From the NCBI RefSeq assembly GCF_026586665.1, contig NZ_JAODIY010000008.1, positions 1 to 64,000 of the forward strand: a stretch of DNA of 64,000 nt. Direction: 5' to 3'. Shown one piece after another: positions 8,847 to 19,791 of this stretch. The stretch comes from Halovenus rubra. GTDB lineage: Archaea > Halobacteriota > Halobacteria > Halobacteriales > Haloarculaceae. The notes below the pieces were generated by a model, which saw only the letters and a program-made list of their open reading frames with translations, was not told the DNA's origin and did not search any database. The translations under genes and the position numbers were made by a program. Each line of letters begins with the position of its first letter. Position 1 is the first letter of the stretch.

Positions 8847-10655
8847 TCACTCCAAAACGATTAGGGAGTCACCCATATCAACGGCGTCACCCGCCTCAAC
8901 CTCAACGCCTTCGACAGTTCCTCCCTGTGGCGCGGCTACATCGTTTTCCATCTTCATCGCCTCTAACACGCAGATGATATCACCCTTTGCAACCTCGTCA
9001 CCTTCGGCTACCTCGATCGAAAGGATTGTCCCCTGCATGTCGGCCGTGATAACACCGTCGGTGACTGATGCGGCTTCGGTGTCGTCTTCGTCACTTCCGG
9101 AACTGCTTGTGGCACTACTCTCACTTGCCGTGTCGTTGTCCGCCTCGGTGTCGCTCTCTGTCACGTCTCCACCGGCACTCTGGGGCAAGTCTTCGAGGAC
9201 AACATCGTGGCGTTGCCCGTCAACCTCGACTGTGAGTTCGTGAGTATCGGTACCGTTGTCGGTTTCAGCTGAAGGTTCAGTTCCCCAACGGTCGACTGCC
9301 TCGGCAATGGCTTCCTCGGCAAGTTCCTCATCGAGATACTTCGTGGTGTGGCTCCCAGTTACGAATGCCTCGTCGGTGAGCATCAACCGGTGGAACGGGA
9401 TTATTGTGTGGACCCCCTCGATATCGTAATGTTCGAGCGCCCGCTTCGAACGCTTGATACACTGCTTGCGGTCGTCGGCGCTTACGATGAGTTTTGCAAT
9501 CATCGAGTCGTAGTCGCCGCCAATTTCGTCACCCTGGTTGACGGCATGGTCGAGACGGATACCAATACTCCCTGGCGGGTCGTACGTTTCCAGTGTTCCG
9601 GGCGTCGGCGCAAAGTCGTCGGCTGGGTTTTCGGCGTTGATGCGGAACTCGATTGCGTGCCCCTCAATCTCGACATTATCCTGCGAGAAGTCGAGTTGTT
9701 CGCCCGCAGCAACTCGAATTTGCCAGCGGACAACGTCGATACCCGTCACCTCCTCGGAGGCAGTGTGTTCGACCTGAATTCGCGTGTTGACCTCCATGAA
9801 GTAGAACTCACCATCCTCGACGAGAAACTCGACGGTGCCAGCGTTGGTGTAGTCGGCCTCGCGAACCCCACGCCGGGCAGCATCGCCAATCTCTTGACGG
9901 AGTTCCTCGTCAAGCACCGGACTGGGAGCCTCTTCGATAACTTTCTGGTGGCGGCGCTGAAGTGAACAGTCTCGCTCGCCAAGGTGGCGGACGTTTCCGT
10001 GTTCGTCGGCAAGAATCTGGACCTCGATATGTTTGGGTGCCGCGAGATACTTTTCGACGTAGACTGAATCGTTGTCGAAGTATGCCTTTCCTTCACGCTG
10101 TGCAGTTTCTAGAGCGTCGTCGACATCTGCGGAATCATGGACAATCTGCATTCCGCGGCCACCGCCGCCACCCTCTGCTTTGATTGCGACCGGGTAGCCA
10201 AACTCTTCGCCGACTTCACGGACCTCTTTGGCCGACTCGACAGGTTCCGTTGTTCCGGGAACGACAGGGACATCAGCCGCCTGCATCGCCTGCCGGGCAC
10301 GTGTTTTCTCACCAAGTTGTGCCATCGCATCACTTGGTGGGCCAACCCATGTTAACTCCTCAGTCTCCTCGATTCGGCTGGCAAATTCGGCGTTCTCCGC
10401 TAAAAAACCGTAGCCGGGGTGGATAGCGTCTGCTCCGGCCTCTAGGGCCGTCTCGACAATCGTTTCTTGGTCGAGATAAGAGTCACTTGCCGGCGCAGGG
10501 CCGACATTGTAGGCTTCATCAGCGTACTCGACGTGTCCGTTGTTGCGGTCCGCTTCGCTGTAAATTGCGACCGTGTCGATACCGAGCTCCTCACAGGCAG
10601 CCATGACGCGAACAGCGATTTCGCCTCTGTTCGCGACCAGAAGTTTATCGAACAT
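8847..10655 (-). CDS. pccA: acetyl/propionyl-CoA carboxylase, biotin carboxylase plus biotin carrier subunit
   Basis: The 602-residue protein has an N-terminal biotin carboxylase domain (residues 1 to about 445) opening with [14 protein letters not shown], with the ATP-grasp glycine loop [12 protein letters not shown] and the [12 protein letters not shown] motif. A low-complexity Ser/Asp/Glu linker follows, then a biotinyl domain with EAMKMEN, whose Lys568 is the biotinylation site 34 residues from the end. It carboxylates biotin using ATP and bicarbonate. It lies between the acyl-CoA dehydrogenase gene (24-base gap) and pccB (4-base gap), forming one operon on the minus strand. Confidence 0.95.
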   Translation of the reverse strand: MFDKLLVANRGEIAVRVMAACEELGIDTVAIYSEADRNNGHVEYADEAYNVGPAPASDSYLDQETIVETALEAGADAIHPGYGFLAENAEFASRIEETEELTWVGPPSDAMAQLGEKTRARQAMQAADVPVVPGTTEPVESAKEVREVGEEFGYPVAIKAEGGGGGRGMQIVHDSADVDDALETAQREGKAYFDNDSVYVEKYLAAPKHIEVQILADEHGNVRHLGERDCSLQRRHQKVIEEAPSPVLDEELRQEIGDAARRGVREADYTNAGTVEFLVEDGEFYFMEVNTRIQVEHTASEEVTGIDVVRWQIRVAAGEQLDFSQDNVEIEGHAIEFRINAENPADDFAPTPGTLETYDPPGSIGIRLDHAVNQGDEIGGDYDSMIAKLIVSADDRKQCIKRSKRALEHYDIEGVHTIIPFHRLMLTDEAFVTGSHTTKYLDEELAEEAIAEAVDRWGTEPSAETDNGTDTHELTVEVDGQRHDVVLEDLPQSAGGDVTESDTEADNDTASESSATSSSGSDEDDTEAASVTDGVITADMQGTILSIEVAEGDEVAKGDIICVLEAMKMENDVAAPQGGTVEGVEVEAGDAVDMGDSLIVLE

Positions 10656-10679
10656 AGTTGTGAGCTGTGAATTGGGTAA

Positions 10680-11846
10680 TTAGTAGGACTTAGGGAAACC
10701 AATCTCCTGTCCAATGTGATTGTATGCCATCTGCTGAGTGACCGGCGCAAGCCGAGTGAGGTTGACCTCACGCCACCAGCGTTCGACGTCGTACTCCTTG
10801 GCGTAGCCCCAGCCACCGAAAGCCTGCATCGACTGTTTTACGGCCTCGATACCGGCCTCGACAGCGACTGATTTGGCGACGTTCGTTTCGTACCCGCACT
10901 CTTCTCCCTGGTCGTAGAGCCAAGCAGCCTTCTGGCGCATCAGTGACGCAGTTTCCATCTGTGCGTAGGCTTTGGTAATCGGGAACGAGACTGCTTGGTG
11001 GGTCCCGATTGGCGAGCCGAACACTTCCCGTTCGTTCGTGTAGTCGATAGCTGTGTTGGCAGCCAGTTTGCCGATACCGGTCGCAGCCGCAGCGAATCCG
11101 ATGCGTTCCGGATTGAGCGTGTCGACCAGTGCCCACCAGCCGTCACCCTCCTCGCCGAGCAGGTTCTCTTCGGGGACACGTAGGTCTTCCATGAAGACTT
11201 CACACGACTTCGAGTAGTTGATGCCGTGTTTGGGAATCGGTGAGACCTCGATGTTAGGGTCGTCCATATCCAGAACGAACAGACTGATTCCGTCAGTCGG
11301 CTTCTCAACCTCCTCACGTGGCGTCGTTCGCGTAACCAGAATCATGTTGTCCGCACGATCGGAAAACGTAATCCACGCCTTATCTCCGTTGAGGATGTAC
11401 TCGTCGCCGTCTTTTCTGGCTTGCGTGGCAATATTGAGCGTATTTGTCCCGGCTGCTGGCTCTGTGATGCCGATTGAGAAGTTGCGCTTACCATCCGCAA
11501 TATCTGGGAGATATCGTTCTTTCTGTTCTTCAGTGCCGTGTTTTTGTATACCGACGGCGGCCATGCCTGCGGTCAACACAAGATACCAGGTGCCAGCCAT
11601 ACCACACCCTTGGGCACAGAGCGTTTCCATGGCGATACCCATCTCTTGCATCCCCATATCTGCACCACCGTACTCCTCGGGAATCAGTAGTCCGTGGAAA
11701 TCAGCATCGGCAAGTTCGTCCCAGAAATCCTCGCCAAACTCGCCTTTCTCTTCTTTTTCTCGCCAGTACGCCGGCCCGTATTCCTCTGCAATTTCTGTCG
11801 CAGTGGACCGAATAAGCGAGTGTGTCGGGTCATCACTGAAATTCAT
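10680..11846 (-). CDS. acyl-CoA dehydrogenase
   Basis: The 388-residue protein fits the acyl-CoA dehydrogenase family, FAD enzymes that introduce the alpha-beta double bond into acyl-CoA. Visible marks are the N-terminal helical domain, FSIGITEPAAGTNTLNIAT in the middle beta domain, and the C-terminal signature region QAFGGWGYAKEYDVERWWRE with VERWWRE replacing the usual VERxxRD. It is the first gene of the operon with pccA and pccB, which suggests a branched-chain or short-chain acyl-CoA route leading to propionyl-CoA. The exact chain length preferred cannot be read from sequence. Confidence 0.9.
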   Translation of the reverse strand: MNFSDDPTHSLIRSTATEIAEEYGPAYWREKEEKGEFGEDFWDELADADFHGLLIPEEYGGADMGMQEMGIAMETLCAQGCGMAGTWYLVLTAGMAAVGIQKHGTEEQKERYLPDIADGKRNFSIGITEPAAGTNTLNIATQARKDGDEYILNGDKAWITFSDRADNMILVTRTTPREEVEKPTDGISLFVLDMDDPNIEVSPIPKHGINYSKSCEVFMEDLRVPEENLLGEEGDGWWALVDTLNPERIGFAAAATGIGKLAANTAIDYTNEREVFGSPIGTHQAVSFPITKAYAQMETASLMRQKAAWLYDQGEECGYETNVAKSVAVEAGIEAVKQSMQAFGGWGYAKEYDVERWWREVNLTRLAPVTQQMAYNHIGQEIGFPKSY

Positions 11847-11923
11847 GAGTCAGTATGTATGTATGATGGGGTAAGTATCTTAGTAGTTGCCATGTCACAC
11901 ACCAGAAGACGGTTCCTATCGAG

Positions 11924-12649
11924 CTATTCTCTAAGAGAGCGCAACCGACCACCAGAAGGAAACTCAAGGTTGAGTTCAATGTCGAGCAACGCTTCGACAG
12001 CCGTTGCAACAGCAGGCGCAAACGCTTCGTCGGGACTCGCACAGGCGGGTGCCGCTGCTGGTGTCGTGACAGCACTCTCCGGTATCGGGACGCCGTCGGA
12101 GAGATTGTCAGTCGCTCGGTTCCGCAAGACAGCGTCCGGTTTCTTGCCGATATCTGCTAGTCAGCCACGCATCATCGCAAGCGAGTCCCTGCCACGCGAG
12201 GTGTCAGCTGTAACGAGACCGACTTTTTCTGCTGTGTTGACCGCAGCGATAGCATGGTTTCCGTTAAGTGGTGGTGTATCCACCAAAACCACATCGTATG
12301 AAAGTGACGAAGCAGCGAGTTGGCGTTCCAAGTGACGTGCTGCACCTATCGTCTGAGCTCTGGCCAGACGTTCGAGCGGGGCACGGACAGGTGCGACTGC
12401 GAGCCGTCCGGGAGTATCAACTGGGAGATCGTATAGCACATCGCCAAGCGATGCCTCCTCGGTCAGCAACGCCGTCACGTCGGCAGTAATATCACTCTCG
12501 ATGTAGGAACGAAGACCCTGAGTCCCAAAGGCTACGTCGACGACAGCAACGTCGTGTCCTGCTCGGGCAAGCGTCGCCCCGCACTCGACGGTCACCCGTG
12601 TCGTTCCGACCCCACCAGCAGCGCCAACGACCGTCGCGATTCGTGTCAT
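11924..12649 (-). pseudogene. MinD/ParA-family ATPase gene interrupted by in-frame TGA
   Basis: Codons 1-162 encode a MinD/ParA-like P-loop protein: the deviant Walker A reads GAAGGVGTTRV, and VVLVDTPPL is the Walker B-like strand. A TGA at 12161-12163 then interrupts the frame. Reading continues in the same frame without another stop for 78 codons (LADIGKKPDAVLRNRATDNL onward), ending with a TAA/TAG/TGA-bounded tail near 11924. The downstream part has the expected MinD-like content (rnRA..., then a C-terminal helix). A single C-to-T change in CGA (Arg) explains the stop. A good TATA box remains upstream (12671-12680). It is either a recent nonsense mutant, a sequencing error, or read through. 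Confidence 0.8.
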
Positions 12650-12670
12650 ATCTTGTGGTGGTTGTGGTTT

Positions 12671-12680
12671 CGTATAAAAA
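12671..12680 (-). promoter_or_regulatory. TATA box of the interrupted ParA-type gene
   Basis: TTTTTATACG on the minus strand begins 22 bases before the ATG at 12649, the spacing expected for a leaderless haloarchaeal transcript. The promoter of the broken gene thus looks intact, which fits recent inactivation. Confidence 0.5.
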
Positions 12681-12723
12681 TATGGGCCTTCCCGACGTTT
12701 GCAACAGTCGTTCTGGGGTCGCG

Positions 12724-15084
12724 TTACCTCTCAGTTGGCGAGAGGTCGTCTGCTTGTCTGTCTTCGGATTCGACGACAAACTCGTCAGTTATCTCCTGGA
12801 GTGTCGCTGCCCGGTCGGAGAGGCCTTGTATCTGACTGTTAACCTCGGAAACGGCACTTGTCTGTTCCTCAACCGCCGCAGCAACGTCGGTTGCATTTGC
12901 GGTCGTTGCCTCGCTGACATCGCCGATATCTTGTACGAGTGCCTCGATTTCTTCAGCTGCATCGGCTTGGTTGTCGACGGCACCGCTTATTGACTGGATT
13001 GTCCGGTCAACCTCCTCAACAGCTGTTGCAATCTCTTCAAATACGTCGACAGTTTGCTCGACAGTCTCGGTCCCAGTTTCAACACTTTCGCGCATCCCCT
13101 GGATATCCGTCACGACGTCTTCGGTCGAGTCCTGTGCATGGGTGACGAGTTGCTCTATCTCATCGGTCGCGGCCTGAGTTTCTTCGGAGAGACTCTTGAT
13201 TTCGTTGGCTACAACGGCGAATCCTTCGCCGGCTTCGCCAGCACGGGCTGCCTCGATAGACGCGTTCAACGCAAGCATGTTCGTCTGCTCGGCAATCTCC
13301 TCGATGAGTTCCACGATGTCGCCGATTGCACCGACTTCGTCGTCGAGGTTCTCGACTTCCCGAACCATTTCTTCTGTGCGTTGCTCGATTGTCGCCATCT
13401 CACTGGTTGTGTTATCAGCGTACTCCTGTCCATCGGCACTGAGTTTGGCTGCGCGTTGTGACTGTGTTGTCGCTTCGTCTGTCGAGGCCGCGACCTCCTC
13501 AATAGACGCAGATTGGTCGATAACTCGCTGGGATGCGCGCTGGATATCTTCGTCTTGTCGGTCAGCGTCCTCGGCGGTCTCCTGCATCGACCGACTCACG
13601 TCGTCGCTGGTCTGTTTGATTTCTCCGGCGCTTGCCGATATCTGGTCGCTTGACTCGCTGACATCAGCGGCAAACTCCCGAATATGGACAATCGTCTCTT
13701 CGAGGTCGCCCGCCATCTCGTTGAACGAGGTTGCAATGCGAGCCAACGCCGCGTTGTCCGTCTCGGTATCCATTCTGACAGTTAGGTTGCCATCAGCGAA
13801 CTCTGCAAGTACGTCGGAGTACTCCTCGGCCTGTTTTTCAAGCTGCTTACTGACGGCTTCGGCCTCGCGCCGTGCTTGTTCGGCCTCATTTTGTGCCTGT
13901 TCGGCGTCTTCCCGCGCAGTTTCGGTCTCTTCGATCGCGGCCTGTGCCTCCTCGATACGCTCGCTCAATGCATCTCGCATCGCTCCAACAGAGCGATAGA
14001 GGACACCAATCTCGTCGTCCCGGCCCGAGGAGACATCGACATCGAAGTCTCCCTCACTAATCTGCTGTGTGCGTCCAGAAAGGTCGTCGATAGCGGTCGT
14101 AACAGACCGCATTGAGACAAGTGCGGTCCCAATAAGCAACACGAAGGTGAGACCAAAGGCGAGCAGGATGTCATTCGAAATATCCTCGCCAAGCGCGAGG
14201 GCCTTGTCCTCCGGAACAGAATGAACGACAACTGTTCCAAGTGTCTGTTCGGGAATGTACTCCTGTTGAGAGAATCCACCAGTAGCAGAATGAGAGAGGG
14301 TACGAGTACCGCGTATCTTCCCGCCTCCGTGAGTCATCTGCGTTATGGATGTGTCAGGCTCGAAGTCGGCAACAGCCTCCTGGGAGCCATCTGAACTCGG
14401 GCCGAGAATTCGCTGTCCATCGACCGTTCGAAGCACCGTTGTACTCCCGTTGAACGTCTGGGATGGGACAAGCGTCGTATTCGTCGGGACACCGGCAATG
14501 ACGAACTTATTACGGAGTCCTTCGTATCCCAGGAACGTTATCTTTTCATCCTTGTTAGGGAGCATGATCGGTTCAGAGATGAAGATGCCAGATCTAACAG
14601 CCTCCTTTGAGAGACCGTGTTCATAGAGGTTTATACCGTAGTTACGTCTGACTGAACTACCGATTATCTCGCCGCTTTCTTTATCAACAACGTACGTGCT
14701 ATCAACTTCTTCACTGAGGTCGCGTGTCAACTCATCGAGCCACGAGTTGAGTTCCTGTCGGTCGCTTGTGAGAAGGCCACCGTCGGAGCTTTTCGTACTC
14801 ATTGTCGACCAATGTTCCTGCAGCCAGTCATCGTAGAGCTCCGCATACAGGGTCGTGTCTGACTCTACCTGTGAATCGACCTGTTTGGTCAATCCGTCGT
14901 CAATCTGACCGTAGAGTACAAACACGGACAGACCACTTACCAGTGTGCCAAGCAACAGGATAGTGAGGAGTTTGCCAGTGAGGTTTTTTCTGATAAATGC
15001 TGGCGTGATAGTCGAGATGCCGTTCCGAACGTTTCGAAGGATTTTCCGGCTAGGTAATATGTCAGTTATGTCCTTATCCGACAT
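12724..15084 (-). CDS. methyl-accepting chemotaxis transducer (halobacterial transducer type)
   Basis: The 786-residue protein has TM1 (about 39-58), an extracytoplasmic sensor domain of about 245 residues resembling a double Cache domain, TM2 (about 304-325), a HAMP domain, a long Glu/Ala/Gln coiled coil, a second HAMP-like unit, and the cytoplasmic signalling hairpin. The hairpin tip has [19 protein letters not shown] and [16 protein letters not shown], the near-invariant CheA/CheW contact region. It senses an external ligand that cannot be predicted. The start at 15084 is preferred over the GTG at 15105 because a strong Shine-Dalgarno, GGAGG, lies nine bases before it. Confidence 0.92.
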   Translation of the reverse strand: MSDKDITDILPSRKILRNVRNGISTITPAFIRKNLTGKLLTILLLGTLVSGLSVFVLYGQIDDGLTKQVDSQVESDTTLYAELYDDWLQEHWSTMSTKSSDGGLLTSDRQELNSWLDELTRDLSEEVDSTYVVDKESGEIIGSSVRRNYGINLYEHGLSKEAVRSGIFISEPIMLPNKDEKITFLGYEGLRNKFVIAGVPTNTTLVPSQTFNGSTTVLRTVDGQRILGPSSDGSQEAVADFEPDTSITQMTHGGGKIRGTRTLSHSATGGFSQQEYIPEQTLGTVVVHSVPEDKALALGEDISNDILLAFGLTFVLLIGTALVSMRSVTTAIDDLSGRTQQISEGDFDVDVSSGRDDEIGVLYRSVGAMRDALSERIEEAQAAIEETETAREDAEQAQNEAEQARREAEAVSKQLEKQAEEYSDVLAEFADGNLTVRMDTETDNAALARIATSFNEMAGDLEETIVHIREFAADVSESSDQISASAGEIKQTSDDVSRSMQETAEDADRQDEDIQRASQRVIDQSASIEEVAASTDEATTQSQRAAKLSADGQEYADNTTSEMATIEQRTEEMVREVENLDDEVGAIGDIVELIEEIAEQTNMLALNASIEAARAGEAGEGFAVVANEIKSLSEETQAATDEIEQLVTHAQDSTEDVVTDIQGMRESVETGTETVEQTVDVFEEIATAVEEVDRTIQSISGAVDNQADAAEEIEALVQDIGDVSEATTANATDVAAAVEEQTSAVSEVNSQIQGLSDRAATLQEITDEFVVESEDRQADDLSPTER

Positions 15085-15093
15085 AAGAGACGG

Positions 15094-15098
15094 CCTCC
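15094..15098 (-). promoter_or_regulatory. Shine-Dalgarno of the transducer gene
   Basis: GGAGG on the minus strand lies nine bases before the ATG at 15084. Most starts in this window have no such site, so it decides this start and implies a real 5' leader. Confidence 0.6.
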
Positions 15099-15227
15099 AA
15101 GACACAGTTATGTTTGTAACGGGGTACCATACAGACAGGTCAAGTATAACTCTGATAAGTGTTCCTTCCGGATATCACTCAGAAAAACAGCAGTGTCAAT
15201 GAATTAGAAATTCGGACAACAAAAAGT

Positions 15228-15305
15228 TAGACTCAAACTAGTAAGTGCCACAGGACAGCAGTCGCTAGACTCAAACTAGTAAGTGCCACAGGACAGCAGT
15301 CGCTA
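15228..15305. repeat. tandem duplication, 38-bp unit x2
   Basis: Two identical 38-base units (15228-15265 and 15266-15303, beginning TAGACTCAAACTAG) follow each other head to tail, with two more matching bases after the second. They lie between the transducer start and the Sec61-beta stop. Perfect identity points to a recent duplication by slippage or unequal exchange. Confidence 0.9.
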
Positions 15306-15336
15306 TATTGTGTCCGCATTCAGGCGGACGTAGGCA

Positions 15337-15498
15337 TTATGCGAACGCGTTGAGCATCAGGACGAACGTCCCGAGCAGTGCGCTAAAGGCAACGACACTT
15401 TTCGGATCGAAAACCGGGCCCTGGTCTTTCTCGGAGTCGAAATACCGGACAAGGCCGGCACTCGACATGAGGCCAGAGCCACTTTCTTGTGAACTCAT
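15337..15498 (-). CDS. secG: preprotein translocase subunit Sec61-beta (SecG)
   Basis: This 53-residue protein, easily missed because of its length, reads MSSQESGSGLMSSAGLVRYF at its N terminus. It continues with FDPKSVVAFSALLG and ends in a single hydrophobic C-terminal segment (about residues 34-52). This is the standard archaeal Sec61-beta form: a Ser/Gly-rich flexible cytoplasmic tail, the AGLVRYF motif and a tail-anchored helix. It is the small accessory subunit of the SecYE translocon. An AGGAG Shine-Dalgarno (15509-15513) lies ten bases before the ATG. Confidence 0.92.
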   Translation of the reverse strand: MSSQESGSGLMSSAGLVRYFDSEKDQGPVFDPKSVVAFSALLGTFVLMLNAFA

Positions 15499-15561
15499 AT
15501 CTCATATTCTCCTGCCAGTCCTCCTAAACGTTTCGACAGCGAACGACGTGACCGAACGAAC

Positions 15562-15569
15562 CTTTAAAC
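15562..15569 (+). promoter_or_regulatory. TATA box of the hel308 operon
   Basis: CTTTAAAC lies 26 bases before the ATG at 15595, as expected for a leaderless haloarchaeal transcript covering hel308, cgi121 and probably the following oxidoreductase. Confidence 0.5.
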
Positions 15570-15594
15570 AGCACGACGACCCAAACAATCGTCA

Positions 15595-17898
15595 ATGGAC
15601 GTTGCGGACATCCCGAACGTTCCGAATTGGCTTCCGGAGCATCTCGGGGCAGAGGGTATCGAGTCGTTGTATCCACCACAGGCAGCAGCCGTCGACTGCG
15701 GCGTGACGAACGGTGACAACCTTGTCGCCGCAATCCCAACAGCCAGTGGCAAGACCCTTGTCGCCACGCTAGCGATGCTGTCGAGCATTGCTGGCCCCAA
15801 CGGAGACGGGGGGAAAGCCCTCTATATCGTACCGTTGCGGGCGTTGGCAAGCGAGAAAGAAAAAGAGTTCGCCGAGTTCGAAACTCACGGCCTTGATGTC
15901 GGTGTTTCGACGGGCAACTACGAGTCAGATGGTGGCTGGCTTGCCGGGAAAGATATTATCGTCGCAACCAGCGAGAAGGTGGACTCGCTGGTTCGCAACG
16001 ATGCGCCATGGCTCGAAGACCTCTCGTGTGTTGTCGCCGACGAGGTTCACCTTGTCGACGATAACCAGCGCGGCCCGACACTCGAAGTGACACTTGCCAA
16101 GCTCCAGTCACTCAACCCAACACTACAGACCGTAGCACTCTCGGCAACTATCGGGAACGCCGACGAACTCGCCGACTGGCTCGATGCGGACCTCGTCGAC
16201 TCGACGTGGCGGCCAATCGACCTCAAAAAGGGAGCGCACTTTGGCGATGCACTCCATCTTGAAGATGGATCACAGTCTCGCGTTGCAGTCAGCGCCGACG
16301 AGAACCAGCCTGCGGCTATCGTCCGGGATACGCTCGAAGACGAAGGGTCAACGCTCGTGTTCGTTAACTCCCGTCGCAACGCCGAATCAGCGGCCAGACG
16401 ACTCACGGACACTGCCGAACCGTTTCTCTCGCCCGAAGAGCAGACTGAGCTCGCCGATATCGCCACAGAGATACGAGAGGTAAGCGATACAGACACGAGC
16501 GCGGACCTCGCCGACGCGGTCGAACAGGGTGCAGCCTTCCACCACGCGGGTCTTGCCCGGGACCACCGTACCCTCGTCGAAGAGGCATTTCGTGACCGAC
16601 TCGTGAAAGTGGTCTGTGCGACACCGACGCTCGCGGCCGGTGTCAACACCCCCTCTCGGCGGGTTGTTGTCCGGGACTGGCGGCGGTACGACGGGACTGC
16701 CGGTGGAATGCAACCCCTTTCAGTACTTGAGGTCCATCAGATGATGGGCCGGGCAGGACGTCCCGGCAGGGACCCCTACGGCGAGGCGGTACTGGTCGCA
16801 AAGAGTCACGACGAGCTTGACGAGTTGTTCGAACGATACGTCTGGGCTGAGCCGGAACCGGTTCGCTCGAAGCTCGCCGCCGAGCCCGCACTGCGCACTC
16901 ACATTCTCGCTACCGTCGCGTCCGGATTCGCTAGCTCTCGGAGCGGTCTGCTTACGTTTCTCGAAAGCACACTCTATGCCGAACAGACTGCTGACAGTGG
17001 CCAACTCGAAACGGTGGTTGACGACGTTATCCAGTATCTTACCGTGAACGACTTTCTCGACAGTGAGGGCTCTGCCCACGACAGCGAGGGTTCTACCCTC
17101 GACGGCGAGGAAGAAACGCTTACAGCGACGAATCTTGGCCATACGGTCTCCCGGTTGTATCTCGACCCGATGAGCGCCGCCGAGATTCTACACGGGCTCG
17201 AAGAAACAAAAGAGCCGAGCGCACTCGGGCTATATCACCTCGTAAGCCGAACGCCCGATATGTACGAGCTATACCTGCGCTCGGGCGATGAGGAGGAGTA
17301 TACAATGGAAGCCTACGAGCGCGAAGATGAGTTACTGGGGACAGCACCGTCGGAGTTCGCGGAAGGGTTCGAGGATTGGCTGTCGTCGCTGAAGACGGCA
17401 CGCTTGCTCGAAGATTGGTCGAGCGAAAAAGAGGAAGAAACAATTACCGAGCGATACGGTGTCGGCCCGGGAGATATCCGCTCAAAAGTCGACACTGCAC
17501 AGTGGTTACTCGGGGCCGCCGAGTCACTGGCCACCGAGCGTGACCTCGGTCTGGGGCCGGATATCCGTGAGGCACGGACTCGTGTTGAACACGGCGTCAG
17601 GGCAGAGCTGGTCGACCTTGCAGGCGTTCGCGGGGTCGGTCGCAAGCGTGCCCGTCGGCTGTTCGGTGCCGGCATCGAGACGCGTGCTAGTCTCCGGGAG
17701 GCCGACAAATCAACGGTACTGGCTGCCCTCCGTGGACGAGAAAAAACCGCCGAGAACATCCTCGAAAACGTCGGCCACCGTGAACCCTCGATGGAGAATA
17801 TCGAGCCGGCTACTGATGTGACAGTCGACGCTGATGACGACAGCGAGGAAACAGCTGAGGCGACAGCACAGAATCAGTCGAATCTGGGTGATTTCTGA
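15595..17898 (+). CDS. hel308: ATP-dependent DNA helicase Hel308
   Basis: The 767-residue superfamily 2 helicase matches Hel308/Hjm, which unwinds forked DNA and lagging strands during replication restart. Seen here: a Q-motif region ([12 protein letters not shown]), Walker [16 protein letters not shown] as the DExH box, SATIGN as motif [17 protein letters not shown] as motif IV, and [13 protein letters not shown] as motif VI. After the winged-helix and ratchet regions comes a C-terminal HhH ([13 protein letters not shown]), and the extreme C terminus ends QSNLGDF, a PIP-like tail that could bind PCNA. Its stop overlaps the start of cgi121 (TGATG). Confidence 0.95.
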   Translation: MDVADIPNVPNWLPEHLGAEGIESLYPPQAAAVDCGVTNGDNLVAAIPTASGKTLVATLAMLSSIAGPNGDGGKALYIVPLRALASEKEKEFAEFETHGLDVGVSTGNYESDGGWLAGKDIIVATSEKVDSLVRNDAPWLEDLSCVVADEVHLVDDNQRGPTLEVTLAKLQSLNPTLQTVALSATIGNADELADWLDADLVDSTWRPIDLKKGAHFGDALHLEDGSQSRVAVSADENQPAAIVRDTLEDEGSTLVFVNSRRNAESAARRLTDTAEPFLSPEEQTELADIATEIREVSDTDTSADLADAVEQGAAFHHAGLARDHRTLVEEAFRDRLVKVVCATPTLAAGVNTPSRRVVVRDWRRYDGTAGGMQPLSVLEVHQMMGRAGRPGRDPYGEAVLVAKSHDELDELFERYVWAEPEPVRSKLAAEPALRTHILATVASGFASSRSGLLTFLESTLYAEQTADSGQLETVVDDVIQYLTVNDFLDSEGSAHDSEGSTLDGEEETLTATNLGHTVSRLYLDPMSAAEILHGLEETKEPSALGLYHLVSRTPDMYELYLRSGDEEEYTMEAYEREDELLGTAPSEFAEGFEDWLSSLKTARLLEDWSSEKEEETITERYGVGPGDIRSKVDTAQWLLGAAESLATERDLGLGPDIREARTRVEHGVRAELVDLAGVRGVGRKRARRLFGAGIETRASLREADKSTVLAALRGREKTAENILENVGHREPSMENIEPATDVTVDADDDSEETAEATAQNQSNLGDF

Positions 17899-18386
17899 TG
17901 CAGGTAATCGAAGGGATTGTCCAGCTTAGTGATGTCGAACAGTTTGTCGAACGGCTCGATGAGGTGGCAGACGACCATGACTCGACGGTCCAAGCGTTCG
18001 ATGCTCGCTACGTCGTCGACCGTACGCATCTCAAACGTGCCGTCGAGACTGCACGCCGCGAGCGCGAGCGTGGAAACGAAATTGCTCGTGACCCCGGTGT
18101 CGAGATACTGTTGTATGCGGCTGGGCGGCGGCAGATACAGGATGCACTGGAGATGGGTGTCTCAGAAGGCAAAAACAGAGTCGTCATCGTTGTCGTTGGC
18201 GGAGATGAACAGGCAGCTGTGTCAGCTCTTGAAGAGATAGTCGAACCGGCCAAGACGCTGGGCACGTACGACCCCGAGATTGTCCAGTCGTTTTTCGACG
18301 TGAGTGAAAAAGAGCAAGCCGCGACAGACGGGACTCTCGCAGCTAGCGTCCGTGAGCGTGTTGGGCTGCTCGTCGTTGACCGATAG
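17898..18386 (+). CDS. KEOPS complex subunit Cgi121
   Basis: The 162-residue protein matches Cgi121/TPRKB, the KEOPS subunit that binds the tRNA CCA end and assists t6A37 formation by Kae1 through Bud32. It shows the N-terminal strand-helix segment VQAFDARYVVDRTHLKRAVE, then EILLYAAGRRQIQDALEMGV, the most conserved part of the family. Coupling to hel308 by a one-base stop/start overlap is known in haloarchaea. The other KEOPS genes are not in the window. Confidence 0.88.
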   Translation: MQVIEGIVQLSDVEQFVERLDEVADDHDSTVQAFDARYVVDRTHLKRAVETARRERERGNEIARDPGVEILLYAAGRRQIQDALEMGVSEGKNRVVIVVVGGDEQAAVSALEEIVEPAKTLGTYDPEIVQSFFDVSEKEQAATDGTLAASVRERVGLLVVDR

Positions 18387-18389
18387 GAT

Positions 18390-19700
18390 ATGACAGAGAC
18401 AGCACCAGAGACAGCGTTGACAGACGCTGTCAGTATCGGAAACGTCGACCTGCCAAACCGGCTCTACCGTGCACCACTGCTAGAGTGTGCCGGCAACGGC
18501 CCCGATGCTGTCAAGACATTAATCGACGAACTTGAACCGACAGCGGCGTCGGGGGTCGGACTCATTTTTCAGGGCGCAAGTATCGTGACGGAGTCAGGAG
18601 GCTGTGCCGCACCCAATATGACACGGTTTCACGACCCCGAGTTTGTCACGAAGCTGTCTCGGTTGACCGAGCGGATTCACGATCACGGGTCAAAGATATT
18701 TGTTCAACTCGCAGAAGGCGGCCTCCGGAGCATGAGTATGTGGCACGCGGAGTACCGGGACCGTCACCCGGAGGCAGTCCAGAAAGCCGTCTCACGCCCG
18801 CCATGGCAGTTGCGCCTTGCCGACCGAGCTGGGATCATTAATCTGCAGACAGAGGTGTTGTCGACCCCAGAGGTCAGGGAGCTAGCGGAGGCGTTCGGCC
18901 GGGCAGCGGGCTACGCTGTCGATGCGGGATACGACGGAGTTCACCTTTCGGGGGCAAATATGGGAATTATCCAGCAGTTCCTCTCCCCATACTACAACGG
19001 CCGTGACGACGAGTTCAGTGATGGCGTTCAGTTTCTGCTGGCAGTCCGCGAGGCAGTACGAAAACACGCCGGCGACGTTCCACTGGTTACGAAAGTCCCA
19101 GTCGAAACGGCATCGCCACCGTTTGTCCGTCGGCATCTGACCCGTGAGGACAGTCTGGGTATTGCACGCCGGCTGGCCACAGCCGGGTACGATGCCCTCG
19201 TTCCGGTCGACGTGTCTGTCTACTGGGATATGAGCGTTGTCCGGGGTGCATATCCACAGCGCGCATGGAAAGCATCAGAGCTACAGACAGAGTACGCGAC
19301 TGTCTTCGGCGGGCGCTGGCGTGCTCGGGCGGTGAGTTTCCTCAACCGTCTTGAATCCATGTGGTATGACCGTGATCCCGGCTGGAACGCCGATTTGTGC
19401 CGGGCAGTCCGCGAGGCGGTAGATATTCCGGTGCTCTGTGAAGGCGGAATACGCAAACGGAGTCATTGTGACCGACTGCTCGGCGACAGCTGTGACCTCG
19501 TTGGAATGGCCCGTCCGTTTTACGCTGAGCCACGGTTGGGAGCACGTTTGCTGGATGGCAAAAAGCGCGCGCTCTGTGAGAGCTGTAACAACTGCGCTAT
19601 CCCGCAGGCGACCGGAGAGCCGGGTCGGTGTCGAACTCCATCAGTCGTCCGCGAGCGAGCGCGCCTCGAAAAAGAGGGCGTTTACGACCGAGACGAGTGA
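18390..19700 (+). CDS. NADH:flavin oxidoreductase (old yellow enzyme family)
   Basis: This 436-residue protein is an FMN TIM-barrel ene-reductase of the old yellow enzyme type. Marks are the N-terminal NRLYRAPLLECAGNG, the barrel strand GYDGVHLSGANMGIIQQFLS (the family's HxAxGYLxxQFLSP region, here HLSGAN) and VLCEGGIRKRSHCDRLL near the phosphate site. Near the C terminus is a Cys cluster, CESCNNC followed 11 residues later by Cys, which resembles the 4Fe-4S site of 2,4-dienoyl-CoA reductase-like members. No C-terminal NAD(P)H/FAD domain follows, so a partner would have to supply electrons. It starts three bases after cgi121. Confidence 0.85.
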   Translation: MTETAPETALTDAVSIGNVDLPNRLYRAPLLECAGNGPDAVKTLIDELEPTAASGVGLIFQGASIVTESGGCAAPNMTRFHDPEFVTKLSRLTERIHDHGSKIFVQLAEGGLRSMSMWHAEYRDRHPEAVQKAVSRPPWQLRLADRAGIINLQTEVLSTPEVRELAEAFGRAAGYAVDAGYDGVHLSGANMGIIQQFLSPYYNGRDDEFSDGVQFLLAVREAVRKHAGDVPLVTKVPVETASPPFVRRHLTREDSLGIARRLATAGYDALVPVDVSVYWDMSVVRGAYPQRAWKASELQTEYATVFGGRWRARAVSFLNRLESMWYDRDPGWNADLCRAVREAVDIPVLCEGGIRKRSHCDRLLGDSCDLVGMARPFYAEPRLGARLLDGKKRALCESCNNCAIPQATGEPGRCRTPSVVRERARLEKEGVYDRDE

Positions 19701-19791
19701 CTGGCCCTCAGAATGGCTAGACCGTACTGAAAAGAGGGGAGAGCAGGCGAAAGACAGGGCAACACGGCAACGCAGTTCGTAATCGAGCGAT

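Noticed and set aside
12161-12163. TGA as selenocysteine in the ParA-type gene
   Set aside because: Haloarchaea are not known to use selenocysteine, no SECIS-like element was recognised, and the position is not a redox site in this family.
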